Origin: Streptomyces sp. ICC1
Lineage (GTDB): Bacteria > Actinomycetota > Actinomycetes > Streptomycetales > Streptomycetaceae
Length of the DNA: 64,000 bases
Assembly (NCBI RefSeq): GCF_003287935.1
Contig: NZ_CP030287.1
Span: forward strand, 8,207,270-8,271,269
Direction: 5' to 3'
In this document: one piece after another, positions 24,832 to 32,685 of the stretch
Position numbering within the stretch: the first letter of the stretch is position 1
Layout of the letters: every line of letters starts with the position of its first letter
Notes under the pieces: generated by a model
What the model saw: only the letters and a program-made list of their open reading frames with translations
Told to the model about the DNA's origin: nothing
Databases searched by the model: none
Program-made: the position numbers and the translations under genes

Positions 24832-25665
24832 ATGGACAGACAAGGGCCGGTAGTGGCCCTGCTCGACGCCTCCGGGGCGTTCTTCGAGCCCGCCCGCACG
24901 GCGTTCCCCGGAGCGGGCGCCGCCGCCTGGGCGGCGGCCGCGCTCGTGGACCCCGGCGCCGCCGGTCCCGACGGCTCCTGGCTGCTGGACTTCCGGTGCT
25001 TCGCCGTGGCCCGGCCGCACGGCCGCTGGGTGCTCGTCGACGCCGGGGTCGGCCCGGCGCACGGGCCCGCGGCCGGCTGGGCCCCGGTCCCGGGCCGGCT
25101 GCCCGCCGCGCTCGAGGAGGCCGGGATCGCGCCGGGCGACGTGGAGGCGGTGGTCCTGACGCATCTGCACGAGGACCACACGGGCTGGACCCTGGACCGG
25201 GCAGGCCTGCCGTTCTTCCCGGCCGCGCGGTACCTCGTACAGGGCGCGGAGGTCGCGGCCCTGGACCGGGCGGATCCCGTGTGGGACTGGGTCGTCGCAC
25301 CGCTGCGGGCCACGGGGCAGCTGCACGAGGTGTCCGGGGTCCACCGGCTCGCCCCCGGCCTGACCCTGCTCCCGACGCCCGGGCACACCCCGGGCCACCA
25401 GTCGGTGCTGGTGGAGGGGTCCGGCGCGGGCGGCGGGGTCCGGGACGTGCTGGTCACCGGTGACGTGCTCGTCCACGCCGTACAGCTGGCCGATACGGCC
25501 GTCCCGTACTCCCACGAGCGCGACCGGGCCGCCGCCCGCGCCTCCCGGGAGGAGCTGCTGGCCCTGGCGGCGCGCCGCGGCGCCCTCCTGGCCACCGCGC
25601 ACCTGACCCGGGCCTTCGTGGAGCCGGCCGTACCGCGGGATCCGGCCTGTCAGGGGATCGTCTAG
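24832..25665 (+). CDS. MBL-fold metallo-hydrolase
   Basis: A 277-residue metallo-beta-lactamase-fold enzyme. The zinc motif VVLTHLHEDHTGW (HxHxDH) is near 107-119, followed by TPGHTPGHQSV (metal-ligand His) and VTGDVLVHAVQ (bridging Asp). Lactonase/N-acyl-homoserine lactonase-like and glyoxalase-II-like roles are possible. The TAG stop shares the CTAG at 25662-25665 with the stop of the convergent peptidase gene. ATG 24832 was chosen; no strong ribosome site is seen. Confidence 0.85.
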   Translation: MDRQGPVVALLDASGAFFEPARTAFPGAGAAAWAAAALVDPGAAGPDGSWLLDFRCFAVARPHGRWVLVDAGVGPAHGPAAGWAPVPGRLPAALEEAGIAPGDVEAVVLTHLHEDHTGWTLDRAGLPFFPAARYLVQGAEVAALDRADPVWDWVVAPLRATGQLHEVSGVHRLAPGLTLLPTPGHTPGHQSVLVEGSGAGGGVRDVLVTGDVLVHAVQLADTAVPYSHERDRAAARASREELLALAARRGALLATAHLTRAFVEPAVPRDPACQGIV

Positions 25666-26972
25666 ACCTCGTCGCGCACGAGTGCCAGCAGCCGGTCCAG
25701 GACGCGGGGGCCGCCGGCCCGGACGCCGTCGTGTTCGAACTCGTCCGTCACCCAGGTCTTCAGCCCCCGGACCGCCCGGGCCGTGGCCAGGGAGTGGGCG
25801 GTGTCCACGTACATGTCGTCGTGGTAGACGGCGGCGGCCACCGGCACCTCGTTCGCGGCGAGCCGCGCCCGGTCGTACAGCGGCGTCCAGCCGGTACGGG
25901 CGGCCAGCAGCTCGGCGGTCTCGCGCAGCGGGGCGAGCGCCGGATCGCAGGTGAAGTGCCAGGGGTGGACGGTCTCGCCGGTGAAGTACATCGCCTCGTC
26001 GCCCGCGAGGGTCTTCGCGGCGTCGAAGCGCGGGTGGTCCGCGCGCACCCGCTCGGCGGCCCAGCCGAGGGGCGCGCCCGGGTCCTGGGCGTAGATCGCC
26101 TCGTGGACCAGGGCGTAGAGCGGGTGCCCGGCGAAGGAGAGCTGCGCGTGGACGGCCTCGAGGAAGGCGTCGGAGAGAGCGGGCCCGGCCTGCGTGGGGA
26201 CGAAGGCGTCCTCCAGCAGGTAGTGCAGCTGGTGGCTGCCGTCCGAGCCGCCGAGGAGGATCCCGAGGGACTGGAAGGCCTCGACCGTCAGCCGGTAGCC
26301 GCCGGGGAGCCGCGCGGGCTGCTCGCTCAGGTGGGCGGCGATCCGCCGGGCGCGCTCCACGTCCATGGGGTAACGGGCGTAGTGCGCGCGGTTCTTGCGC
26401 TCCATGCGGGGGTACGCGGCTTCGTAGACCTCGGCCGCCGTCGCGTCGAGGGACGGCAGCCCGCCGGTGATGAGGGCCGCGGTCAGCCCCTCGGGGGCGG
26501 CGCAGAGGTAGTGGGTGACGCAGAACCCGCCGAAGCTCTGCCCGAGGACCGTCCAGGGCTTGCCGCCGGTGAGGAGGGGCCGGATGGTCTCGGCGTCGCG
26601 CACGATGGAGTCGGCCCGGAAGTGGACGAGGTACTCGGCCTGCTGCTCCGGGGTTCCGCGCAGCGGCAGGGTCTGCCGGTTGACCGGGGTGGAGCGGCCG
26701 GTCCCGCGCTGGTCCAGGAGCAGCACCCGGTACTCGGACAGGGCCCGCTCCAGCCAGGCCTGCCGGCCGATGAACCGGCGCGCGCCGAAGCCGGGACCGC
26801 CCTCCAGGTAGAGCAGCCAGGGCAGGGATTCCGGGTCCTTGCCGGCGGCGACCAGCTCGCGCGCGTACAGCTCGATCCGCTCGCCGTCGGGGCGGGCGTG
26901 GTCGAGCGGGACGGTGAAGCGGTGGTCGGTGAGGACGACACCGGGCTGGCGGTAGCTGGCACTGGCGGTCAC
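25662..26972 (-). CDS. Prolyl aminopeptidase-like alpha/beta hydrolase (S33)
   Basis: A 436-residue cytosolic hydrolase. The oxyanion HGGP-type motif reads LEGGPGFGARR, the strand-4 segment VLLLDQRGTGRST is typical of proline iminopeptidases, and the nucleophile elbow is GQSFGG (Ser near 155). The Asp and His of the triad are expected near YHDDMYVDTAHS and FEHDG. GTG 26972 follows GAGGGGCC. It converges on the MBL gene with overlapping stop codons. Confidence 0.88.
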   Translation of the reverse strand: MTASASYRQPGVVLTDHRFTVPLDHARPDGERIELYARELVAAGKDPESLPWLLYLEGGPGFGARRFIGRQAWLERALSEYRVLLLDQRGTGRSTPVNRQTLPLRGTPEQQAEYLVHFRADSIVRDAETIRPLLTGGKPWTVLGQSFGGFCVTHYLCAAPEGLTAALITGGLPSLDATAAEVYEAAYPRMERKNRAHYARYPMDVERARRIAAHLSEQPARLPGGYRLTVEAFQSLGILLGGSDGSHQLHYLLEDAFVPTQAGPALSDAFLEAVHAQLSFAGHPLYALVHEAIYAQDPGAPLGWAAERVRADHPRFDAAKTLAGDEAMYFTGETVHPWHFTCDPALAPLRETAELLAARTGWTPLYDRARLAANEVPVAAAVYHDDMYVDTAHSLATARAVRGLKTWVTDEFEHDGVRAGGPRVLDRLLALVRDEV

Positions 26973-27042
26973 GGACGGCCCCTCGGGTACCTCTGCCCGG
27001 GCCGGGTCGCGGCCGGGGTGCGGATTGGCGGTGCCGCCGAGT

Positions 27043-27195
27043 CTAGTGCTGTGGCCGGAAAGGTTTGCCGGGTCGCGGTGTCCGGTGCGGTGCATCTCCC
27101 CCAGCTACCGCTGGGAGGGGCCCCCGGGCGGAGGGCCGCGGCTCGTACTGGACGTACCGCCGTGGTCCGGTGAACCTTTCCGGTCACAGCACTAG
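27043..27195. mobile_element. MITE-like element, copy 1 (153 bp)
   Basis: The element is bounded by CTAG and has about 24-bp imperfect terminal inverted repeats (left CTAGTGCTGTGGCCGGAAAG; right arm reads CTAGTGCTGTGACCGGAAAG on the other strand). The interior shares GGTTTGCCGGGTCGCGGTGT and CTCGTACTGGACGTACC blocks with the copy at 55038. It has no coding capacity, so it would need a transposase supplied in trans; the CTA/TAG target suggests an IS630- or IS5-type parent, but that is a guess. Confidence 0.85.
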
Positions 27196-27278
27196 TACGG
27201 ACCGTCAGGGAATCCTGGCCCTTGCTTCGGCTCTCCCCGCCGCCTGGCGCCGGGTCCGGGTCCCGGCGCCGGGCTCGG

Positions 27279-28364
27279 TCAGAACTCGACCACCGAGCGG
27301 AGCACCTCGCCCCGCTCCATCCGCGCGAAGGCCTCCTCGACCCCGTCGAGCGCGATCCGTTCGGAGACGAACGCGTCGAGGTCGAGGCGCCCCTGGAGGT
27401 AGAGGTCGACGAGCAGCGGGAAGTCCCGCTCGGGCAGGCAGTCCCCGTACCAGGAGGACTTCAGGGCGCCGCCGCGCCCGAAGACGTCGAGCAGAGGGAG
27501 TTCGAGGCGCATCTCCGGCGTCGGGACGCCGACCAGGACCACCGTGCCGGCCAGGTCGCGCGCGTAGAACGCCTGGCGGTACGTCTCGGGGCGGCCGACG
27601 GCATCGATGACCACGTCGGCGCCGTTCCCGCCGGTGAGCTCCTGGATGGCCTTGACCACGTCCACGGCCGCGCCGTTGACGGTGTGCGTGGCGCCGAGGC
27701 CCCGCGCCCATTCGAGCTTCCGGTCGTCGAGGTCCACGGCGATGATCCGCGAGGCTCCGGCCAGCCGGGCCCCGGCCACGGCGGCGTTGCCCACTCCCCC
27801 GCAGCCGATGACGGCGACGGAGTCGCCGCGCCCGACGTTGCCGGTGTTCAGGGCCGCGCCGAGACCGGCCATCACCCCGCAGCCGAGCAGTCCCGCGGCG
27901 GCCGGCGAGGCGGCCGGGTCCACCTTGGTGCACTGGCCGGCGGCGACCAGGGTCTTCTCGGCGAAGGCACCGATGCCCAGCGCCGGGGAGAGCGGGGTGC
28001 CGTCCTCCAGGGTCATGGACTGGGTGGCGTTGTGCGTGGCGAAGCAGTACCAGGGGCGGCCGCGCTTGCAGGCCCGACAATTGCCGCACACCGCACGCCA
28101 GTTGAGGACGACGAAGTCACCGGGGGCCACGGAGGCGACGTCCGGTCCGACCGATTCGACGACCCCGGCCGCCTCGTGGCCGAGCAGGAAGGGGAACTCG
28201 TCGTTGATCCCGCCCTCGCGGTAGTGCAGGTCGGTGTGGCAGACCCCGCAGGCCTGGACCCGTACGAGCACCTCGCCGGGCCCCGGGTCGGGCACGAGGA
28301 TCGTCGTGGTCTCCACCGGCGCGCCCTTGCTCCGTGCGATGACCCCTCGTACGCGATGCGTCAC
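27279..28364 (-). CDS. S-(hydroxymethyl)mycothiol dehydrogenase
   Basis: A 361-residue zinc alcohol dehydrogenase. Catalytic zinc region [17 protein letters not shown]...[15 protein letters not shown], structural zinc cysteines [20 protein letters not shown], and NAD site [29 protein letters not shown]. Length and the [33 protein letters not shown] segment match mycothiol-dependent formaldehyde dehydrogenase, which oxidises the formaldehyde-mycothiol adduct with NAD+ in actinobacteria. The MITE lies just downstream. Confidence 0.9.
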   Translation of the reverse strand: MTHRVRGVIARSKGAPVETTTILVPDPGPGEVLVRVQACGVCHTDLHYREGGINDEFPFLLGHEAAGVVESVGPDVASVAPGDFVVLNWRAVCGNCRACKRGRPWYCFATHNATQSMTLEDGTPLSPALGIGAFAEKTLVAAGQCTKVDPAASPAAAGLLGCGVMAGLGAALNTGNVGRGDSVAVIGCGGVGNAAVAGARLAGASRIIAVDLDDRKLEWARGLGATHTVNGAAVDVVKAIQELTGGNGADVVIDAVGRPETYRQAFYARDLAGTVVLVGVPTPEMRLELPLLDVFGRGGALKSSWYGDCLPERDFPLLVDLYLQGRLDLDAFVSERIALDGVEEAFARMERGEVLRSVVEF

Positions 28365-28498
28365 TTGCTACCCCGATCTCGATCACGGTCTCGTCGACTG
28401 CTCGGCCGATCCCGCGCAGGATCCGCCGGTCCGGCCAACGTACACGCGCTTTCCCGCGTGCGGGAGTTGCCCCACGCCCCGGCGTGCCGGTCGCAGAA

Positions 28499-29173
28499 CT
28501 AGGCCAGTTCCGGTGGTACGGCCGCGCGCAGGGCCGCGGCGAAGGCGGCCACGGCGGGGTGGGCGCCGGCTCCGCTGCGGAAGGCCACCTTGGTGCGGCG
28601 CTCCATGAGGAGCCGGGTGAGCACGACGGCCCGGTCCGCGTGTCCGGTGATCCCGAGCTGCGGCACCACGGCCACCCCCTGGCCGGCCGCGACCAGGGCG
28701 AGGACGGTCGCGAACTCGTCCACCTGGTGCCGGATCCTCGGTGTGAACCCGGCGGCCTGGCAGGCCCGCAGGGTCATGGCGTGGCAGAGCGTGCCGGGCG
28801 TGGCGGTGATCCAGGGCGCGTCGGCGTGGGTACGGAGCGTCGCGCCCTGGTCTGCGGCGGCGGTCGCGCACGCGCTGCGCGCCGGGGACCTGGACGTGGC
28901 CCACGGGGCGGCCGGCGGACGGGGCAGATGGGTATAAGAGGCCAGCCCCAGGGTGACGGCCATGCGGACCAGTTCCGCCGAGGTGTTGATGCCCAGCTTG
29001 GCCCGGATGCGGCGGAGGTAGGCGTCGACCGTGTGCCTGGAGAGTCCCATGGAGCGGGCCGTCTGCACGTAGGTGCACCCTGCGGCGATGTATCCCAGTG
29101 CCTCCTGCTCGCGGGGGGCGAGTACGGCGGCGGCGGGGGCTTCGGCGTGCGGCGTGGCGAGTGTGAGGCTCAT
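28499..29173 (-). CDS. LuxR HTH joined to LysR effector domain (assembly chimera)
   Basis: The 224-residue reading frame starts at ATG 29173 behind GGAGGAAA and encodes a LuxR-type HTH (LAPREQEALGYIAAGCTYVQTARSMGLSRHTVDAYLRRIRAKLGINTSAELVRMAVTLG, residues 20-78). It then switches to the C-terminal part of a LysR substrate-binding domain (WITATPGTLCHAMTLRACQAAGFTPRIRHQVDEFATVLALVAAGQGVAVVPQLG). The join residues LASYTHLP are encoded by a Nextera mosaic-end sequence, so I read this as two different genes fused by library chimerism, not a natural hybrid regulator. Confidence 0.75.
   Translation of the reverse strand: MSLTLATPHAEAPAAAVLAPREQEALGYIAAGCTYVQTARSMGLSRHTVDAYLRRIRAKLGINTSAELVRMAVTLGLASYTHLPRPPAAPWATSRSPARSACATAAADQGATLRTHADAPWITATPGTLCHAMTLRACQAAGFTPRIRHQVDEFATVLALVAAGQGVAVVPQLGITGHADRAVVLTRLLMERRTKVAFRSGAGAHPAVAAFAAALRAAVPPELA
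28926..28945 (+). other. Nextera mosaic-end remnant inside a coding frame
   Basis: AGATGGGTATAAGAGGCCAG matches the 19-base mosaic end with one substitution, one inserted base and one further mismatch. It sits exactly at the switch from LuxR to LysR sequence, which supports an artificial junction. Confidence 0.7.
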
Positions 29174-29305
29174 GGGGTTTCCTCCGACACATCGGCTCGG
29201 TCGTCGCTGCTCACGCCCTCGGAAGCAGGGGACAAATCCAGGAATGTGGATGTATGTCCGTGTTAAAGAGCCTGTCGGTGGGACTTCATCGGGGTGTCCG
29301 TCGAC

Positions 29306-29327
29306 TGTCACAGGCGTGTCACAGGCG
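29306..29327. repeat. Perfect 11-bp tandem repeat upstream of LuxR gene
   Basis: TGTCACAGGCG occurs twice head-to-tail (29306-29316, 29317-29327), one helical turn apart, about 135 bases upstream of the LuxR start and just past the 3' end of the SpoIIE gene. It may be a regulator site for the LuxR promoter; the partner protein is unknown. Confidence 0.45.
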
Positions 29328-29377
29328 ACGTCCGCCCGCGCGCCGCGGGAACCATCGCGCCGGATCCGTGCTCTTCC

Positions 29378-31873
29378 TCAGAACCCGACGAGGGACTGCT
29401 CGGCCCAGATCGTCTTGCCCACGGGGGTGTGCCGGGTGCCCCAGCGCTGCGAGAGCTGCGCGACCAGCAGCAGGCCGCGCCCTCCCTCGTCGAAGATCCG
29501 CGCGCGCCGCATGTGCGGGGCGGTGTTGCTCGAGTCCGAGACCTCGCAGATCAGCGTGCTGTTCTCGTGGATCAGCCGCAGCTGGATCGGCGGCTCGCCG
29601 TACCGGATGGCGTTGGTGACCAGCTCGCTGACCACGAGCTCGGTGACGAAAGCGGCGTCGTCGAGCCCCCAGGCCGCCAGCTGCTCGGTGGCGTCCCGAC
29701 GGGCCTGCCCGACCACGGAGGGGTCGGACGGCACGTCCCAGACGACGACCTTGTCCGCGTGCAGGGCCCGGGTACGGGCGACGAGCAGGGCGACGTCGTC
29801 ATCGGGTGGATGCGTCAGCAGAGCCGTCAGCACGCGGTCGCAGACCGCGTCCAGGGTGGAGGCGGGGCGGGCGAGCGCCGTGAACATGTTGTCCAGGGCC
29901 TCGTCGATGTCGTGGTCGCGGGCCTGCAGCAGGCCGTCGGTGTACAGGGCCAGGATGCTCCACTCGGGAAGCTCGACCTCGATGGTCTCGAAGGGCAGCC
30001 CCCCCAGGCCCAGCGGCGGCCCCGCCGGGACGTCGAGGAGGTACACGGAGCCCTCCGGAGAGACGACCACGGGCGGCGGGTGGCCCGCCCGGGCCACGGT
30101 GCAGTGCCGGGTGACCGGGTCGTAGACCACGTACAGGCACGTGGTGCCGATGCCCCCGGCGGCGTCCCCCGCTCCTCCGGGGTCGGTCTCGTCGGCGGAC
30201 AGGTGGATGACGAGGTCGTCGAGGTGGGTGAGCAGCTCGTCGGGCGGCAGGTCGACATCGGCCAGGGTGCGCACCGCGGTGCGCAGCCGGCCCATGGTCG
30301 CGGTGGCGCGCATGCCGTGGCCGACCACATCGCCCACGACCAGGGCCACCCGCGCGCCGGACAGCGGGATCACGTCGAACCAGTCCCCGCCCACACCGGC
30401 ATCGCCCCCGGCGGGCAGGTAGCGGGTGGCGATCTCGAGGGCCGTCTGCACGGGCATCGTGTGTGGGAGCAGGCTGCGCTGCAGCGTCATCGTGCTGGTG
30501 TGCTCCCGTACGTGCCGGGGTGCGTTGCGGATGCTGACGGCTGCCTTGGCCACGAGCTCCTCGGCCAGCCACAGGTCCTTCGGCTGGAAGGGCTCCCGGC
30601 GCTGATGACGGCTGAAGACGGCCAGCCCGAGGGTCATGCCGCCCGCGCACAGCGGCACCACCATCAGCGAGCGGGTCCCGTACTCGCCGATCCAGGCGGC
30701 GCCGGGGTCCTGGGCGGCCCATGCGGCGATGGCCGGATCCGTCGTCTCGTACACCGCGCCGCGGCCCGCGGCCAGGCATTCGACGGCGGGTGACAGCGGT
30801 GGGTAGACGGTCGTCCCGCCGATCGCGACCCGGGACTCCGGGGTCGCGTCGAGGACCGACCGCACAGCGGTACGCCGCACGGTGACCGGCCCCGTCACCG
30901 GGCCGGCGGCCGGGTCGGCGCGGCGCGGGAGGGGTTCCAGCAGGTCGACGACCGCGAAGTCGGCCAGCCGGGGGACGGCGACATCGGCCAGCTCCTGCGC
31001 CGTACGGGCGTTGTCCTGGGTGGTGCCGATGCGCGCGGCGTCCGCGCCGGTGGCGGTGGTGCCGTGGGCCGTGACCTGGCGGCGGCCGGCCTGGGGCGCG
31101 GTCCGCTCGTGGGCGGTCAGGCACACGGCGCGGACCCTGCCGTCCGGGTCCCGCAAGGGGGAGAGCGAGGTCACCCAGCCGCCCTCAGTGCCCGCGCCCG
31201 TGCCCGTGCCCGCGTCCGCCGGGCGGATGAAGGCGTCCACGTTCTGCGGCTCACCCGTCTCCAGGGCCAGGCGCATCTTGCGCTCGGTCTCGTCGCTCAC
31301 GGGGTCCGGCGCGATCTCGGGCAGGCGGAGCCCGCGCATCTCGGCCTCGGTGAGGGACAGTGCGCGCTTCATCCCGGCGTTCGCCAGCACCAGCCGCAGG
31401 TCCTCGTCGAAGATCGCCAGGAAGCTCGTGGACTGGGCGAACGCCCACTCCCTCAGCGGTTCGTCCAGGGGCGTGCCGGGTCCGCCCGGCACGGCGGACA
31501 CCACGAACCACCTGGTGGTCCCGCTGGTGGACGTCCACCGGTGCGCGAGCAGCCTCGGCTCCAGTCGGTGGCCGTCCCGGTGCCGAAGTGCCACGGTGCC
31601 GCTCCACCTCTCCCGGTCGGCAGGGATCCGCCGTGCCGGATCGCCGGCGGCTGCGCCGGCATCGGCATCGGCATCGGCGAGGAACTCGGCGACGGGCCGT
31701 CCCACGGCCTCGGCGGGCGGGTAGCCGAGCAGGCGGCCGGCGCCTTCGCTCCACTCGGTGACGATGCCCTGCTCGTTGACGGTCGCCGTGGCCGTGTACG
31801 CCGGTTCGGGGGAGGCGCCCGTATCCTCCGGCCGCTCACCAGGAGAGGTGGGAATTCGCTCCATCGCGCTCAT
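29378..31873 (-). CDS. PAS-PAS-GAF-PP2C (SpoIIE)-HATPase regulator
   Basis: An 831-residue multidomain signalling protein. PAS 1 covers about 20-130 (TVNEQGIVTEWSEGAGRLLGYPPAEAVGRPV), PAS 2 about 150-260 (FLAIFDEDLRLVLANAGMKRALSL), GAF about 300-450, a SpoIIE-type Ser/Thr phosphatase about 475-690 (VGGDWFDVIPLSGARVALVVGDVVGHGMRA) and an RsbW-like anti-sigma kinase domain about 705-830 (VTELVVSELVTNAIRYGEPPIQLRL...DEGGRGLLLVAQLSQRWG). Such proteins dephosphorylate anti-sigma-factor antagonists in response to light, redox or envelope cues. ATG 31873 follows GAGGGCGAG. Confidence 0.92.
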   Translation of the reverse strand: MSAMERIPTSPGERPEDTGASPEPAYTATATVNEQGIVTEWSEGAGRLLGYPPAEAVGRPVAEFLADADADAGAAAGDPARRIPADRERWSGTVALRHRDGHRLEPRLLAHRWTSTSGTTRWFVVSAVPGGPGTPLDEPLREWAFAQSTSFLAIFDEDLRLVLANAGMKRALSLTEAEMRGLRLPEIAPDPVSDETERKMRLALETGEPQNVDAFIRPADAGTGTGAGTEGGWVTSLSPLRDPDGRVRAVCLTAHERTAPQAGRRQVTAHGTTATGADAARIGTTQDNARTAQELADVAVPRLADFAVVDLLEPLPRRADPAAGPVTGPVTVRRTAVRSVLDATPESRVAIGGTTVYPPLSPAVECLAAGRGAVYETTDPAIAAWAAQDPGAAWIGEYGTRSLMVVPLCAGGMTLGLAVFSRHQRREPFQPKDLWLAEELVAKAAVSIRNAPRHVREHTSTMTLQRSLLPHTMPVQTALEIATRYLPAGGDAGVGGDWFDVIPLSGARVALVVGDVVGHGMRATATMGRLRTAVRTLADVDLPPDELLTHLDDLVIHLSADETDPGGAGDAAGGIGTTCLYVVYDPVTRHCTVARAGHPPPVVVSPEGSVYLLDVPAGPPLGLGGLPFETIEVELPEWSILALYTDGLLQARDHDIDEALDNMFTALARPASTLDAVCDRVLTALLTHPPDDDVALLVARTRALHADKVVVWDVPSDPSVVGQARRDATEQLAAWGLDDAAFVTELVVSELVTNAIRYGEPPIQLRLIHENSTLICEVSDSSNTAPHMRRARIFDEGGRGLLLVAQLSQRWGTRHTPVGKTIWAEQSLVGF

Positions 31874-32010
31874 CTCGCCCTCGCTCGTCCCCCGCGCGCC
31901 TCCATGGGACCCGCGCGGCCGGGGGTTCCACTGTCCAGCATGATCCGGCGGGGCAGGGAGCACCAACGCAGTGACGGGCCTCCCCGGGCGGGCCTGACCG
32001 GGGAGGGGCG

Positions 32011-32676
32011 TCAGGCGGCTCCGGCGGCGCGGCCGGGCGGCGTGAGCACGAGGGCCAGGACCGCGTCCCCCGCCCGCCACACCATCGCGCGGCGCCGTCC
32101 GCCGAGGAGGGGCGGGCGCAGGCCGAGGATCGGGATGCGGTGCGGGGCGGCGCCGAAGACGCCGCTCCGGTCGGCCTTCACCGCGGCTTCCTTCAGCGAC
32201 CAGGCACCGGCCAGGGCGTCGGGCCGGTCCGTACCGATGAGGGAGAGCTCCCCGGGGGACAGGATGTGGTCGGCGGCGCGGCGTACGGCCGCCGCCGAGG
32301 CGCTCTCGCACAGGTCCACTCCGACCGGTTCCGGCGCGAGGGCCGCGGCGACGTGGCCGGCGGTGTGGCTGATGGAGAGGTGCGCGCCGGGCACCGGGCT
32401 GCCGCCGACGAGGACGCGCGGGCTGCCGTCGTCGCGCGGGAGGATCTCCACCTCGTCCTCCGGGGCGGCGCGGACCTCGGCGACCAGGCGCTTGGCGAGC
32501 AGCCGGCCGGCCGCCCACTCGGCCTGCCGCCAGGCGGGCAGCCCGCGGATGACGCGCCGTTCGGCCGCAGACAGGACCGGTCCCGGCGGGAGGCCGGGGC
32601 GCCGGGCCACGATGAGGGCGGCCCCGCCCCACCGGTGGATGCGGCCCGGGGCGATCGGCGGGAACACGGTGTCCAC
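32011..32676 (-). CDS. 4'-Phosphopantetheinyl transferase
   Basis: A 221-residue Sfp-like transferase with HLSISHTAGHVAAALAPEPVGVDLCE (Mg2+-binding Asp and Glu) and AWSLKEAAVKA. It loads coenzyme A's phosphopantetheine arm onto carrier proteins. GTG 32676 lies nine bases after the stop of the ACP-oxoamine synthase, so the neighbouring N-terminal ACP domain is the likely substrate. The C-terminal half is shorter than in Sfp but has the core motifs. Confidence 0.9.
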   Translation of the reverse strand: MDTVFPPIAPGRIHRWGGAALIVARRPGLPPGPVLSAAERRVIRGLPAWRQAEWAAGRLLAKRLVAEVRAAPEDEVEILPRDDGSPRVLVGGSPVPGAHLSISHTAGHVAAALAPEPVGVDLCESASAAAVRRAADHILSPGELSLIGTDRPDALAGAWSLKEAAVKADRSGVFGAAPHRIPILGLRPPLLGGRRRAMVWRAGDAVLALVLTPPGRAAGAA

Positions 32677-32685
32677 CGGGGGGCC

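Noticed and set aside
28499..29173. A novel LuxR-LysR hybrid transcription factor
   Set aside because: The join coincides with a Nextera mosaic-end sequence, so the fusion is most likely a library artefact.
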